From Rhizobium sp. Leaf453 (GTDB lineage: Bacteria; Pseudomonadota; Alphaproteobacteria; Rhizobiales; Rhizobiaceae), in assembly GCF_001425605.1 (NCBI RefSeq), contig NZ_LMRG01000031.1, forward strand, positions 173,530 to 237,529: a DNA stretch of 64,000 nucleotides, in the 5' to 3' direction. Below, one piece after another: positions 53,914 to 63,740 of this stretch. The notes under the pieces are model-generated. The model was not told the DNA's origin. It did no database searches and saw only the letters and a program-made list of their open reading frames with translations. The stretch's first letter is position 1, and each line of letters opens with the position of its first letter. The translations under genes and the position numbers were made by a program.

Positions 53914-54668
53914 CACAGAAGATCCGCATCACCATCTGGAACGAATACTGGCACGAGACCAACCAGCCGGAGATCCGCGCCGTCTATCCCGATGGCATTC
54001 ACAAGGCCATTGCCGACGGCATCGCATCCGACGATTTCGAGATCCGTTCCGCGACCTTCTACGATCCGGATTTCGGCCTGACGGACGATGTGCTGGCCAG
54101 CACCGACGTGCTGTTCTGGTGGGGCCATGTCGTCCACAAGGAGATTCCCGACGAACTGGTGACGCGCATCCAGAAGCGCATTCTCGACGGCATGGGCCTC
54201 GTCGTTCTGCATTCCGGCCATCATTCCAAGCTCTTCGGCCGGATGATGGGGACGTCCTGCAATCTCAGCTGGCGCGAGCATGAAGGCGGAGAACGCGAGC
54301 GGGTCTGGGTCGTCGATCCCGCCCATCCGATCGCCAAGGGCCTGCCGGAATCCATCGTCGTTCCGCAGTCGGAAATGTACGGCGAGCCCTTCGATATCCC
54401 GCAGCCCGACCATCTGGTCTTCGTCAGCTGGGTCGAAGGTGGCGAAGTCTTCCGTTCGGGCTGCTGCTATCATCGCGGCCGCGGACGCATCTTCTATTTC
54501 AGCCCGGGCCACGAAAGCTTCCCGATCTATTTCCAGCCGGAAATCCGCAAGGTTTTGGCCAATGCCGCCCGCTGGTGCGCGACACCGCACGAGGACGGCA
54601 CGCGCATGGTGAACCGCCATCGCCCCGAGCCGCTGGAGCCCATCGGCAAACTGGAGGCGGCACAATGA
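53910..54668 (+). CDS. ThuA family trehalose-utilisation protein
   Basis: A 252-residue protein of the ThuA-like glutamine-amidotransferase fold. The start RITIWNEYWHETNQPEIRAVYPDGIHKAIADGI and the segments DVLFWWGHVVHKEIPDE, LVVLHSGHHSKLF and FYFSPGHESFPIY match rhizobial ThuA. Rhizobial ThuA and ThuB act on trehalose-type disaccharides via 3-keto intermediates. It is joined to its neighbours by ATGA overlaps on both sides. The downstream UxuA-like and mutarotase-like genes are extra to the classical thu operon, so the substrate may differ. Confidence 0.85.
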   Translation: MTQKIRITIWNEYWHETNQPEIRAVYPDGIHKAIADGIASDDFEIRSATFYDPDFGLTDDVLASTDVLFWWGHVVHKEIPDELVTRIQKRILDGMGLVVLHSGHHSKLFGRMMGTSCNLSWREHEGGERERVWVVDPAHPIAKGLPESIVVPQSEMYGEPFDIPQPDHLVFVSWVEGGEVFRSGCCYHRGRGRIFYFSPGHESFPIYFQPEIRKVLANAARWCATPHEDGTRMVNRHRPEPLEPIGKLEAAQ

Positions 54669-55717
54669 GCATTCGGCTGGCCATCGGCCAGTTCAAGGAA
54701 CTGACCGACGAGAAACTGCGTTTTGCCGCACAGACCGGCGTGACCGGTGTCCAGATGAACAATCCCCATCTTCCCGGCGAGGTCCGCTGGGAGATGGCAG
54801 ACATCCGGCCGCTGGTCGAGAAGGCGAAGAACTACGGCCTCGTCTTCGAGGCGATCGAGAACGTTCCGGCGCAATTCTACAACAAGGCCATGCTTGGCCT
54901 GCCGGGCCGCGACGAGCAGATCGAAAACTACCAGTACACGATCCGCTCCGTCGCCCGCGCCGGCATACCCGTTCTGGGATATCATTTCACCCCGAACGGC
55001 GTCTGGACCACCGATCGCAAGACAGAGACCCGTGGCGGCGCGATGGCGCGCACCTTCGACATGTCGCTGGTCGAGGCGGCACGTGATGACGCCGACACGC
55101 TGCGCACCTTCCTGCCCACCGGCCTCGGCAAGACGCAGGCGCTCCCTTTGCACACCGGCGACACCGATGTCATCACCGCCGAGCAGATGTGGGAGAATTA
55201 CACCTATTTCATCAAGGCCGTCCTGCCGGTCGCTGAAGAGGAGGGCATCCGCCTCGCCTTGCACCCGGACGACCCGCCGGTCGAAAGCCTCGGCGGCGTG
55301 GCGCGAATCTTCAACCGCACGGACAATTTCAAAAAGGCACATGCGATCGCGGGCGCAAGCCCGGCCTGGGCGCTTGATCTCTGCCTCGGCTGCTGCTCCG
55401 AAATGCCGGGCGGCGCGAAGAATGTCAGGGATATGATCGAGCATTTCGGCCCGCTCGGCGCAATCGCCTATGTGCATTTCCGCGACGTGCAGGGAACCGT
55501 GCCGCGCTTCACCGAATGCTTCATCGGCGACGGCAACTTCAATCCCGCCGAGGCAATGGCGCTTCTCGCCCGCAACGGCTTTAATGGTTTCATCATCGAC
55601 GATCACGTCCCATCCATGGATGATGACACCGACTGGAACCATCGCGGCCGGGCGCATGCGATCGGCTATATGCAGGGCCTGATCCGCATGGGCCAATATG
55701 CTGGCACCTTCGCCTGA
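54665..55717 (+). CDS. Mannonate dehydratase-like TIM-barrel protein (UxuA family)
   Basis: A 350-residue protein with the xylose-isomerase-like TIM barrel. RLALHPDDPPVESLGGVARIF (about residues 198-218), ALDLCLGCCSEMPGG and AIAYVHFRDVQGTVPRFTECFIGDGNF match the metal-site segments of the UxuA family, which dehydrates D-mannonate to 2-keto-3-deoxygluconate. The match is in pattern; some residues near the N-terminus differ from characterised UxuA. A related sugar-acid dehydratase or isomerase is possible. It is coupled to ThuA by ATGA. Confidence 0.75.
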   Translation: MSIRLAIGQFKELTDEKLRFAAQTGVTGVQMNNPHLPGEVRWEMADIRPLVEKAKNYGLVFEAIENVPAQFYNKAMLGLPGRDEQIENYQYTIRSVARAGIPVLGYHFTPNGVWTTDRKTETRGGAMARTFDMSLVEAARDDADTLRTFLPTGLGKTQALPLHTGDTDVITAEQMWENYTYFIKAVLPVAEEEGIRLALHPDDPPVESLGGVARIFNRTDNFKKAHAIAGASPAWALDLCLGCCSEMPGGAKNVRDMIEHFGPLGAIAYVHFRDVQGTVPRFTECFIGDGNFNPAEAMALLARNGFNGFIIDDHVPSMDDDTDWNHRGRAHAIGYMQGLIRMGQYAGTFA

Positions 55718-55736
55718 CGTGCAGGTTTCCTCTCCC

Positions 55737-56831
55737 ATGGCCAGTTTCACTCTCTCGGCGGTTGGCATCAATGTCGCCCTGGATCTGGCCGTGGGGCATA
55801 TTTCTGCGTTTACGGTCACCAGAGACGGCCGGAACATTTCTCCTTTCCATCAGGCACCCTGGAGAAATGAAGCCATTGACGCATCCATACCGCCGCAATT
55901 GAAAAGCCTGTCCATCGACTTCTTCTGTGCGCCCTTCGGAAAATCGGACCTGGAGCCAGCCCCACCGCATGGCTGGTCGGCCAACAGTCGATGGGAACTG
56001 GACAATGTCGAGCAACTGATGGATGGCACCCGCGCCACCTTCCGTTTGCAGCGACCGATCCTGTCTGCCACGCTGCGAAAGACGCTCACCGTGCGCGACG
56101 GCCATCCCTTCCTCTATCAGTCGCACCGGTTCGAAGGCGGCGCCGGCCGGTTGCCGGTCGCCTGTCACACCATGGTCGACCTCCCGAATGGCGGCCTCCT
56201 CTCGGTCTCCCCGAAAATGCGTGCGGAAACCATGCCCGACAGCGTGGAACCGGACCCGGCCAAGGGGCGATCCGTCCTGGCCTATCCCGCCACCTCCGCC
56301 GACCTTCACATTTTTCCACGCGCGGACGGCGGCCGCTCGGATCTCCTGAAATACCCACTGGATGACGGTCACGTGGATTTCGTCATGCTCCACGAACAGC
56401 CCTCCAACTCGTTCGGATGGTCCGTCGCGGCAAGACCGGCCGAGCGCGACATGGCGCTGGTGCTGAAACCTGCGGGCATGCTTCCGAGCACCGTGCTCTG
56501 GTATTCGAACGGCGGGCGTTTCCCCCCTCCCTGGAACGGTCGCCACCGCGGTGTCCTGGGAATTGAAGATGCCTGCACATTCTTCAACTATGGCCACAAT
56601 GCCTCAATCGCTTCGAACGCACTCTCCGCCGCGGGCATCGCCACCTCGCTCCTACTGCCAATGGCTGAAGACATTCGCACCGTGATCGGTGCCAGCGAAA
56701 TTCTGGCCGATGGCACGGTCAGTTCCATCGATATCATCGAGGATGCCCTGCGCATCACGACAGACCGCGCAGTGCTTGACCTGCCATTCGACGGCACGTT
56801 TCTGAACACGACGTGCGCACAGCAATCGTGA
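55737..56831 (+). CDS. Galactose-mutarotase-like hypothetical protein
   Basis: A protein of about 364 residues, rich in beta strands, that resembles the aldose 1-epimerase/galactose mutarotase fold (YQSHRFEGGAGRLPVACHTMVDLPNGG, and the late GVLGIEDACTFFNYGH). Conserved mutarotase catalytic residues cannot be assigned with certainty. An ATG at 55698 would add 13 residues and overlap the dehydratase gene by 20 bp; neither start has a strong ribosome site. It is the last gene of the thu-like operon. Confidence 0.6.
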   Translation: MASFTLSAVGINVALDLAVGHISAFTVTRDGRNISPFHQAPWRNEAIDASIPPQLKSLSIDFFCAPFGKSDLEPAPPHGWSANSRWELDNVEQLMDGTRATFRLQRPILSATLRKTLTVRDGHPFLYQSHRFEGGAGRLPVACHTMVDLPNGGLLSVSPKMRAETMPDSVEPDPAKGRSVLAYPATSADLHIFPRADGGRSDLLKYPLDDGHVDFVMLHEQPSNSFGWSVAARPAERDMALVLKPAGMLPSTVLWYSNGGRFPPPWNGRHRGVLGIEDACTFFNYGHNASIASNALSAAGIATSLLLPMAEDIRTVIGASEILADGTVSSIDIIEDALRITTDRAVLDLPFDGTFLNTTCAQQS

Positions 56832-56987
56832 AACACGTTGTCAGCAACAGCATTCGCGGCACTGGCAGGCGGACAACTACAAATAAAAGCCGACAATCGG
56901 CCCATCGAGCCGTCGAACACGGTCTCCACGACTTGATCGGCAAGGCGCAAGGCTTTATGAGAGCCTCAGTGATCCAAGGAGTTTACA

Positions 56988-57230
56988 TTGCAGGTTCTGG
57001 TCCGCGACAACAACGTTGAGCAAGCGCTCCGTTTTCTGAAGAAAAAGCTGCAGCGCGAAGGCGTCTTCCGCGAAATGCGCCTGCGCGAACATTTCGAGAA
57101 GCCGTCCGTGAAGCGTGCGCGCGAAAAGGCCGAAGGCATCCGCCGCGTGCGCAAGCTCGCCCGCAAGAAGCTCGAGCGCGAAAGCGGCATTTCGTCGGCC
57201 AAGAAGCCCGGCCCGGGCCGCAAGGGCTGA
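56988..57230 (+). CDS. rpsU: 30S ribosomal protein S21
   Basis: An 80-residue basic protein with the S21 sequence [30 protein letters not shown] and a charged helical tail ([20 protein letters not shown]) ending in a Lys/Gly-rich stretch. The start is a TTG: AAGGAG lies six bases ahead of it and the protein family begins exactly there. It is monocistronic and closed by a strong terminator. Confidence 0.93.
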   Translation: MQVLVRDNNVEQALRFLKKKLQREGVFREMRLREHFEKPSVKRAREKAEGIRRVRKLARKKLERESGISSAKKPGPGRKG

Positions 57231-57254
57231 GAGCCGCGTATCGCTGAGGAATTC

Positions 57255-57281
57255 AAGGCCGCCTTCTGGGCGGCCTTTGGC
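57255..57281 (+). terminator. Rho-independent terminator of rpsU
   Basis: AAGGCCGCC (57255-57263) pairs perfectly with GGCGGCCTT (57269-57277), followed by TGGCATTTATT, 25 bp after the rpsU stop. Confidence 0.8.
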
Positions 57282-57372
57282 ATTTATTCGCCTATTGATG
57301 CACGGCCAAAGCAACCATCGGCAGCGTCACCTGATTGTTCCGAAATTGCGGCTCGGCCAAAATCGCTGAGCC

Positions 57373-57398
57373 GTGAACGGTTGCAGACAACCGTTCAC
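57373..57398 (-). terminator. Perfect hairpin after xfp
   Basis: GTGAACGGTTG (57373-57383) pairs perfectly with CAACCGTTCAC (57388-57398), loop CAGA, 18 bp after the xfp stop on the minus strand. The T-tract is weak, so it may act as a terminator or mRNA stabiliser. Confidence 0.5.
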
Positions 57399-57415
57399 AA
57401 TCATTCCATCCATGG

Positions 57416-59857
57416 TCAAAGATTGTCCCCTTCCGTCGATGTTCCCGGCACGTCGCCAACGGACGTCCCGCCCCATTTCCATCCACTGATTTCCGGCATG
57501 TCATCGCCATGCTCCTCGATATAGCGGCGATGCTCTATGAGCTTGTCGTGAATTGCCTGTTTGAAATAGGCCGCGCGGGCACCAAGCTGCGGCAGGCGAT
57601 CGATGACGTCCTCGACAAGGTGGAAGCGATCCAGCTTGTTCAGCACCACCATGTCGAACGGCGTTGTCGTCGTTCCCTCCTCGTTATATCCGCGAACATG
57701 GAAATTGCCGTGATTGGTTCTGCGATATGTCAGCCGGTGAATGAGAGAAGGATAGCCATGAAAGGCAAATATCACGGGCTTGTCTTTCGTGAAAAGCGTA
57801 TCGAAATCGCGATCAGACAGGCCGTGCGGGTGATCGCGCTCGGGCTGAAGTTTCATCAGGTTGACGATGTTGATAACCCTGACACGCAATTGCGGCAGGT
57901 GTTCACGGATCAACTGGACGGCGGCGAGCGTCTCCAGCGTGGGCACGTCGCCGCAACAGGCCATGACCACATCCGGTTCATGCCCCTTGTCGTTGCTTGC
58001 CCACTCCCATATTCCGAGGCCAGCGCTGCAGTGCTTGATCGCTTCGTCCATGGTCAGCCATTGCGGTGAAGGCTGCTTGCCCGCGACGACGACATTGACG
58101 TAGTTGCGACTGCGCAGGCAGTGATCGGTCACCGACAGCAGCGTGTTTGCATCCGCGGGCAAGTAGACGCGGATGACATCGGCCTTCTTGTTGACGACGT
58201 GATCGATGAAGCCCGGGTCCTGGTGGCTGAAGCCGTTGTGATCCTGCCGCCAGACATGCGAACTGAGAAAGTAGTTCAGCGAGGCGATAGACCGGCGCCA
58301 TGGGATCTCGTTGCAGACCTTCAACCACTTGGCATGCTGGTTGAACATCGAGTCGATGATGTGGATAAAGGCTTCGTAACATGAAAAGAAACCGTGCCGC
58401 CCGGTGAGGAGATAACCCTCTAGCCAGCCCTGGCACTGGTGTTCGCTCAGAACCTCCATCACGCGGCCAGCCGGCGACAACCGGTCGTCCTCCGGGTAGA
58501 TTTCGGCCATGTAGCAGCGATCCGTGACGTCGAGGATATCCTGCCAGCGATTGGAATTGTTCTCGTCCGGGCTGAAAATGCGGAAGTTTCCGGCGTCCAT
58601 GTTGAACTTCATCACATCTCGGAGAAAAGTCCCCATCACGCGCGCCGACTCCACCATGGTCTCGCCCGGCGACGGCACGTCCACCGCATAATCGGAAAAG
58701 CCCGGCATCTTCAGGTCGCGCAGCAATGCCCCGCCGTTTGCATGCGGATTGTCACTCATCCGGCGCCGGCCGGTTGGAGCCAGATCGGCAATTTTCGGTT
58801 TCAGGCCGCCGCCATCATCGAAGAGTTCCTCCGGCCGATAGCTCTTCATCCACCCTTCCAGGATACGGATGTGGCTTTCCTTGTCCATGTCGCCCATGGG
58901 CACCTGGTGCGCCCGCCAATAGTCCTCGCATTTCTTGCCGTCGATTTCCTCCGGGCAGGTCCAGCCCTTCGGAGTTCGCAAAACGATCATCGGCCAGGCG
59001 GGGCGCTTGAGATTGCCGTTCGTCCGCGCATCGGCCCAGATGGCCTTGATCTCCGACACGGCAAGATCGAGAACATGGGCGAGGCGCTGGTGCACCGCAT
59101 CCGGATCTTTGCCCTCGACGAAATAAGGCTTGTAGCCCATGCCTTCGAAGAACTTCGTCAGTTCTTCCTGCGGAATCCGGGCGAGAAAACAGGGATTGGC
59201 GATCTTGTATCCGTTCAGGTGGAGGATAGGCAGGACACACCCGTCTCGTGCGGGGTTGAGGAACTTGTTGCCATGCCATCCCGTCGCGAGCGGACCTGTT
59301 TCGGCCTCGCCATCCCCAACCACACAGGCCACGATCAGATCGGGATTGTCGAAGGCCGCGCCATAGGCGTGGCTCAAGGCATATCCAAGCTCGCCCCCCT
59401 CATGAATGCTCCCGGGGGTTTCCGGCGCGACATGGCTGGGAATGCCGCCAGGAAAGCTGAACTGCTTGAACAGCTTTTGCATCCCCTTGGCGTCTTGACT
59501 GACATTGGGATAGAATTCGCTGTACGTCCCCTCGAGATAGGCATGCGCGACAAGGGACGGTCCGCCGTGTCCGGGGCCGATGATATAGATCATGTCGAGG
59601 TCATCGCGTTTGATGACGCGATTGAGATGAACATAGAGCATGTTCAGCCCCGGCGACGTTCCCCAGTGGCCGAGCAGTCGCGGCTTGATGTGCTCGCGCC
59701 TCAGCGGTTCCCTGAGCAACGGATTGCCCATGAGATAAATCTGCCCGACGGAGAGATAGTTCGATGCTCGCCAATAGGCATCGATCAGTTCCAGTTCTTT
59801 CGGGGTCAGCGGTTGGTCCGTGGTCAGGATCGATGAAGCCGGTTCAAGCGAAGTCAT
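57416..59857 (-). CDS. xfp: Phosphoketolase (xylulose-5-P/fructose-6-P)
   Basis: An 813-residue thiamine-diphosphate enzyme that splits xylulose-5-phosphate or fructose-6-phosphate with phosphate into acetyl-phosphate and an aldose phosphate. Family segments include [23 protein letters not shown], the histidine-rich [12 protein letters not shown] and GPGHGGPSL, the ThDP-binding [22 protein letters not shown], and [11 protein letters not shown] in the C-terminal half. GAGGAA before the ATG at 59857 sets the start. No acetate kinase or phosphotransacetylase gene is in the window, so acetyl-phosphate use must be encoded elsewhere. Confidence 0.95.
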   Translation of the reverse strand: MTSLEPASSILTTDQPLTPKELELIDAYWRASNYLSVGQIYLMGNPLLREPLRREHIKPRLLGHWGTSPGLNMLYVHLNRVIKRDDLDMIYIIGPGHGGPSLVAHAYLEGTYSEFYPNVSQDAKGMQKLFKQFSFPGGIPSHVAPETPGSIHEGGELGYALSHAYGAAFDNPDLIVACVVGDGEAETGPLATGWHGNKFLNPARDGCVLPILHLNGYKIANPCFLARIPQEELTKFFEGMGYKPYFVEGKDPDAVHQRLAHVLDLAVSEIKAIWADARTNGNLKRPAWPMIVLRTPKGWTCPEEIDGKKCEDYWRAHQVPMGDMDKESHIRILEGWMKSYRPEELFDDGGGLKPKIADLAPTGRRRMSDNPHANGGALLRDLKMPGFSDYAVDVPSPGETMVESARVMGTFLRDVMKFNMDAGNFRIFSPDENNSNRWQDILDVTDRCYMAEIYPEDDRLSPAGRVMEVLSEHQCQGWLEGYLLTGRHGFFSCYEAFIHIIDSMFNQHAKWLKVCNEIPWRRSIASLNYFLSSHVWRQDHNGFSHQDPGFIDHVVNKKADVIRVYLPADANTLLSVTDHCLRSRNYVNVVVAGKQPSPQWLTMDEAIKHCSAGLGIWEWASNDKGHEPDVVMACCGDVPTLETLAAVQLIREHLPQLRVRVINIVNLMKLQPERDHPHGLSDRDFDTLFTKDKPVIFAFHGYPSLIHRLTYRRTNHGNFHVRGYNEEGTTTTPFDMVVLNKLDRFHLVEDVIDRLPQLGARAAYFKQAIHDKLIEHRRYIEEHGDDMPEISGWKWGGTSVGDVPGTSTEGDNL

Positions 59858-60025
59858 GGAGAGTTCCTCACCCTGTTGAAAATGCTTGTCGTTCGACGGC
59901 CACTCGTGGGTCTTCACTGCAACTCGCCGGGTGTCATCCTGCTTTAGCCTATGTCTCAAGGCTTGTAGGAACCTCGCCCGCGCGCCCGATCACAGGCCGT
60001 TTTGGTCGCGGCATTTTTAACTCCA

Positions 60026-60697
60026 TCACGCAGAAGGTTCCGAAAAATGCGCGACGACGCCTTTCACGCCGCGGATATTTTCGGCGACGACACAGGCTGC
60101 ACGTCTGCTTTCCTCGTTCTGGATGTCTCCCCACAGATGGACGATGCCGTCGATGACGGTAACCTTCACATCGAGGTTTTCGATTCCCGTATCGGCCAGC
60201 CGCGCCGCGATGCTGCGGCCAAGCGCTTCGTCGCCTGCCGCAACGTCAACACCGGTCCGTTCCGTCGTGACCAGAGCCTTCAGCAAGTCCGCGCGGCTTA
60301 CAATCCCGACGAGCCCCCCGTCCCTCGTCACGAGAAGACGCTTGATGCCGTGCTTCTGCATGAGTTCGGACACATGCCCCAGTTCCGCGTCTTCACTGAC
60401 GCCGATCGGGTTGCGGCTCATCGCATCGCCGACCCTCTAGGAGGAATGTCGCACAAAGGCCTGCGCCCTGTCCTCCGCCGGCAGATCGGCGGTGGCGAGG
60501 TTGTCGATGGCTCCCCGGCCGAGTTCGGTTCGACGGATCAGGTCGCCTTCGCTGATAATGCCGACAACCGCCCCATCATCATGGATGACAGGAAGACCGC
60601 TGAGCTGATTGGCAAGCATGATCTCGGCCGCATGCCAGACACTGTTGTCCGGGGAAACACTGACGACCACCGTCGACATCACATCTTTAACCCGCAT
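60026..60697 (-). pseudogene. CBS-CBS-BON protein gene interrupted by in-frame TAG
   Basis: The minus-strand frame from 60697 encodes MRVKDVMSTVVVSVSPDNS with a first CBS domain (NQLSGLPVIHDDGAVVGIISEGDLIRR). It then stops at a TAG (60437-60439) directly after AQAFVRHSS. The same frame continues at once with RVGDAMSRNPIGVSEDAELGHVSELM, the second CBS domain (GIKRLLVTRDGGLVGIVSRADLLKALV), and a BON domain up to 60026. Without the TAG it would be a normal CBS-BON protein of about 223 residues. A single change from TGG or CAG would explain it. It may be a recent pseudogene, a read-through gene or a sequencing error. Both parts look otherwise intact. Confidence 0.8.
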
Positions 60698-60875
60698 GAC
60701 GTACCCCATATGATTGCATAAAAGCACAGATTTAGGCAAGGAACCGTAGAACGCTTCCTTGATTTGGGCAATAGCAAATCCCCTGCGCAAGCCAGCGAAA
60801 CGTCGCCCCAGCGGGTAAGGAAGGATACGGCGAGGCCGGTCGTGCAAGAGCGAAGAAGGCGCAGGTCATGCGGGA

Positions 60876-60896
60876 CCGGTTCTTCACGTGAACCGG
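60876..60896 (-). terminator. Hairpin downstream of lactate permease
   Basis: CCGGTTC (60876-60882) pairs perfectly with GAACCGG (60890-60896), about 80 bp beyond the lldP stop. No T-tract follows. Confidence 0.3.
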
Positions 60897-60974
60897 ACCT
60901 CCACGTCGCCCTGACATGTTCATCTTGAGGGGCGCGGCGACCAGCCAATCGCTATTGTTGTCCCTCCGTTCGTC

Positions 60975-62594
60975 TCAGACGAAAAACGACAGAATGAACG
61001 TCCACACTGACACATAGACCAGAAGCGCGAAGCTGTAGAACAGGGTCGTTCTGGTAATCTCCGCTTCGCGTCCCACCTGCCCGACGGCAGCCGCCGCGAT
61101 AGCGATGGATTGCGGCGAGATGAGTTTCGCCATCACGCCGCCGCATGTATTGGCCGCGACCAGCAACGGCTGGCTGATGCCGATCTGGGTCGCGGTAACC
61201 GCCTGCAGATGGGCAAAGAGCGTGTTGTTGTTGACGACGGACCCGGTGATGAAGACGCCGAACCAACCGATGGCAGGCGAAATCAACGGGAAGATGCGGC
61301 CGGTTTGGGCGAGCGCCAGGCCGATGCTGGTGGAGGCTCCGGAGAAATTGGCGATATAGGCGACCGCCATGATCAAGGAAATCATGATCAACGGCTTCCA
61401 CAACTCGCTGATCGTTGCCTTGAGCTGGCTGAAGGCCTGTGATGGCGACAGTGTTGGGGATAGCAAGGTCGTCAGGATGACGGAGATCAGGATCGCTGTT
61501 CCCGGGGCACTGATCAGCGCGACATTCCAGACCGCCGGCAGGGCATGCGGCGCCTCCACGATCGGTGGCAATTCCTCGACCTGGAGATGGAGGAAGGGGA
61601 TCGGCAGCTTCAGCACCGTGGCCGCCAGTGGACCATCCGCAGCGAACAGGCTCTTGAACTGCGGCACGCTCCAAAGAAGAATGACGCCGGTGAGGATATA
61701 GAACGGCGACCACGCCGAAATGACCTCGCCCAGAGACCAGCGCTGCTCCGATACCGGTGGAGCGCCCTCTTCGCGGTAGATGGTCTTCGGCTGCCAGAAC
61801 TGCATGAACAGGGCTAGCGTCCCCATGGATACCAGAGGCGGTATGATGTCAGTCAGCTCAGGCCCGAGCGCATACAGGATCGCCGCCTGAAGACCACTGA
61901 AGAGAACGCCGATCACCAGCAGCACCGGCCAGGTTTCGCGAACGCCCCTGAAGCCATCGAGCACAAGGATCAGCAGTAACGGAACGAACAAAGTCGAGAG
62001 CTGGATGATCAAGATCATCATCACCGACATGTCCGCAAGCTCGACCCCGCCCAATTGCGCGCCGACGAGCACCGGAATGCCGATGGCGCCGTAAGCCCCG
62101 GACGCAGCATTCGCAAGCAGGCAGAGCATCGCCGCCTTGATGGGCTTGAAGCCGAGTTCCACCAGCAGCGCGGCGCAAATCGCGATCGGCACCCCGAAGC
62201 CGGCCGCACCTTCGAGAAAGGCGCCGAAGCAGAAGGCAATCAGGATGACTTGAATGCGCTGGTCATCCGATATGGTGGCGATACTGGCCCGGATGACATC
62301 GAATTTGCCGCTCTTGACGGCAAGCTTGTAGAGCCACACCGCCATCAGGACGATATATCCGATCGGCCAGAGGCCGCTGAGGATGCCGAAGACAGCCGCC
62401 GCCATGATCTTTTCCAGCGGCATGCCGGTCACTAGCAAAACCAGGACCACCGATATGGCAAGCGTGATGATCGCCGCGTTCAGACCCTTGAGTTTCAAGA
62501 CCGTCAGGGCACCGAGGAAGAACAGGATCGGAAATGCCGCAACCAGCGCGGAAATAAACGAATTTCCCAGGGGATCATAGAGTTGCTGCCACAT
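60975..62594 (-). CDS. lldP: L-lactate permease family transporter
   Basis: A 539-residue membrane protein with about thirteen hydrophobic segments, of the LctP family of proton-linked lactate/glycolate importers. Family motifs are FCFGAFLEGAAGFGVPIAICAALLVELGFKP and AANTCGGVMAKLISPQSIAIAAAAVG. The loop usually written TGSDTSSNALF reads TGSVVNNNTLF here, an unusual variant that may shift substrate choice. It follows a D-lactate dehydrogenase by 45 bp, so lactate or a related 2-hydroxyacid is the likely cargo. Confidence 0.88.
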   Translation of the reverse strand: MWQQLYDPLGNSFISALVAAFPILFFLGALTVLKLKGLNAAIITLAISVVLVLLVTGMPLEKIMAAAVFGILSGLWPIGYIVLMAVWLYKLAVKSGKFDVIRASIATISDDQRIQVILIAFCFGAFLEGAAGFGVPIAICAALLVELGFKPIKAAMLCLLANAASGAYGAIGIPVLVGAQLGGVELADMSVMMILIIQLSTLFVPLLLILVLDGFRGVRETWPVLLVIGVLFSGLQAAILYALGPELTDIIPPLVSMGTLALFMQFWQPKTIYREEGAPPVSEQRWSLGEVISAWSPFYILTGVILLWSVPQFKSLFAADGPLAATVLKLPIPFLHLQVEELPPIVEAPHALPAVWNVALISAPGTAILISVILTTLLSPTLSPSQAFSQLKATISELWKPLIMISLIMAVAYIANFSGASTSIGLALAQTGRIFPLISPAIGWFGVFITGSVVNNNTLFAHLQAVTATQIGISQPLLVAANTCGGVMAKLISPQSIAIAAAAVGQVGREAEITRTTLFYSFALLVYVSVWTFILSFFV

Positions 62595-62639
62595 TCGCCA
62601 TGTCCTCGCTTGTCTCGTTGGGAGTGCCTCAGAAGGGGA

Positions 62640-63638
62640 TTACGCTTTCACAACCTTGTTCGGGCAATCCGTTCCGTTTTTCAGGCAGCGAATGTTTTCA
62701 AAGGTGACGTCGGAAATCTCGCGCAGCGCCTCGGTTGTAAAGAACCCCTGATGACCCGTCACCAGTACATTGGGGAAGGTCATCAGTCTCTGAAAGACGT
62801 CGTCAGCGATGATGTCGGACGATCTGTCATGGAAGAAAAGCGCGCTTTCCTGTTCATAGACGTCGATCCCGAGCGTGCCGAGCCGGCGGGTTTTCAAGGC
62901 CTGAATGACAGCCTTCGTATCGATCAAGGCCCCACGGGACGTATTGATCAGCATCGCGCCCGGCTTCATCATCGCCAACGTCTCGGCGTTGATCATGTGC
63001 CGGTTGTCATCGAAAAGCGGGCAATGAAGCGTGACGATATCCGATTGCGCCAGCAGCGTCTTCAGATCCACCATCTCGCCGAGACCGGCAAATTCCGCTG
63101 ACGGAAACGGATCATACCCCAGCACCCGGCAGCCAAAACCCTTGAGGATTCGTGCCGTGGCAAGGCCGATCTTTCCGGTACCGATGACACCGGCGGTCTT
63201 GCCATGCAGCGTCATGCCCAACAGGCCGTTGAGCTGAAAGTTCCCCTCGCGAACGCGATTATAGGCCCGATGCGTCTGCCTGTTCAGCGTCATGATAAGC
63301 GCGATCGTATGCTCCGCCACGGCTTCCGGTGAGTAGGCCGGAACGCGCGCCACGAACAGTCCGAGCCTGCCGGCCGCATCCAGATCGACATTGTTGAAAC
63401 CGGCGCAGCGCAACAGGATGCCGCGCACGCCCAGCCCATGAAGCGCTTCCAGCGCCGCCGCATCGGCCACATCGTTGACGAAGATGCAGACTGCATCGCA
63501 TCCGTGCGCGAAAACCGCCGTAGACTGCGACAATGTAGTTTCATGGTAGACGAATTCGACAGGCACCTCTTCGCGCCGGTTGGCTTCATCGAGGAATTGC
63601 CGGTCATAAGGGTGTGCACTGAACACTGCAATTTTCAT
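62640..63638 (-). CDS. ldhA: Fermentative D-lactate dehydrogenase (2-hydroxyacid family)
   Basis: A 332-residue NAD-dependent dehydrogenase. The start MKIAVFSAHPYDRQFLDEAN is typical of LdhA. The cofactor motif is VIGTGKIGLATARIL. The catalytic Arg, Glu and His fall in NTSRGALID, the YEQESALFFHD region and GHQGFFT. SSDIIADDVFQRLMTFPNVLVTGHQ is diagnostic of the LdhA subgroup, which reduces pyruvate to D-lactate under low oxygen. The ATG at 63638 is favoured over 63653. It leads a leftward unit with the lactate permease. Confidence 0.92.
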   Translation of the reverse strand: MKIAVFSAHPYDRQFLDEANRREEVPVEFVYHETTLSQSTAVFAHGCDAVCIFVNDVADAAALEALHGLGVRGILLRCAGFNNVDLDAAGRLGLFVARVPAYSPEAVAEHTIALIMTLNRQTHRAYNRVREGNFQLNGLLGMTLHGKTAGVIGTGKIGLATARILKGFGCRVLGYDPFPSAEFAGLGEMVDLKTLLAQSDIVTLHCPLFDDNRHMINAETLAMMKPGAMLINTSRGALIDTKAVIQALKTRRLGTLGIDVYEQESALFFHDRSSDIIADDVFQRLMTFPNVLVTGHQGFFTTEALREISDVTFENIRCLKNGTDCPNKVVKA

Positions 63639-63740
63639 GGCAAATCCGATCATGCATGGAGCAACGCTGACATTCTCAACATTTCAACCTGCTTGCGCCA
63701 GTTGTAATTTCGGTCATTTCGGAAATTTTTGAATTTTTGA

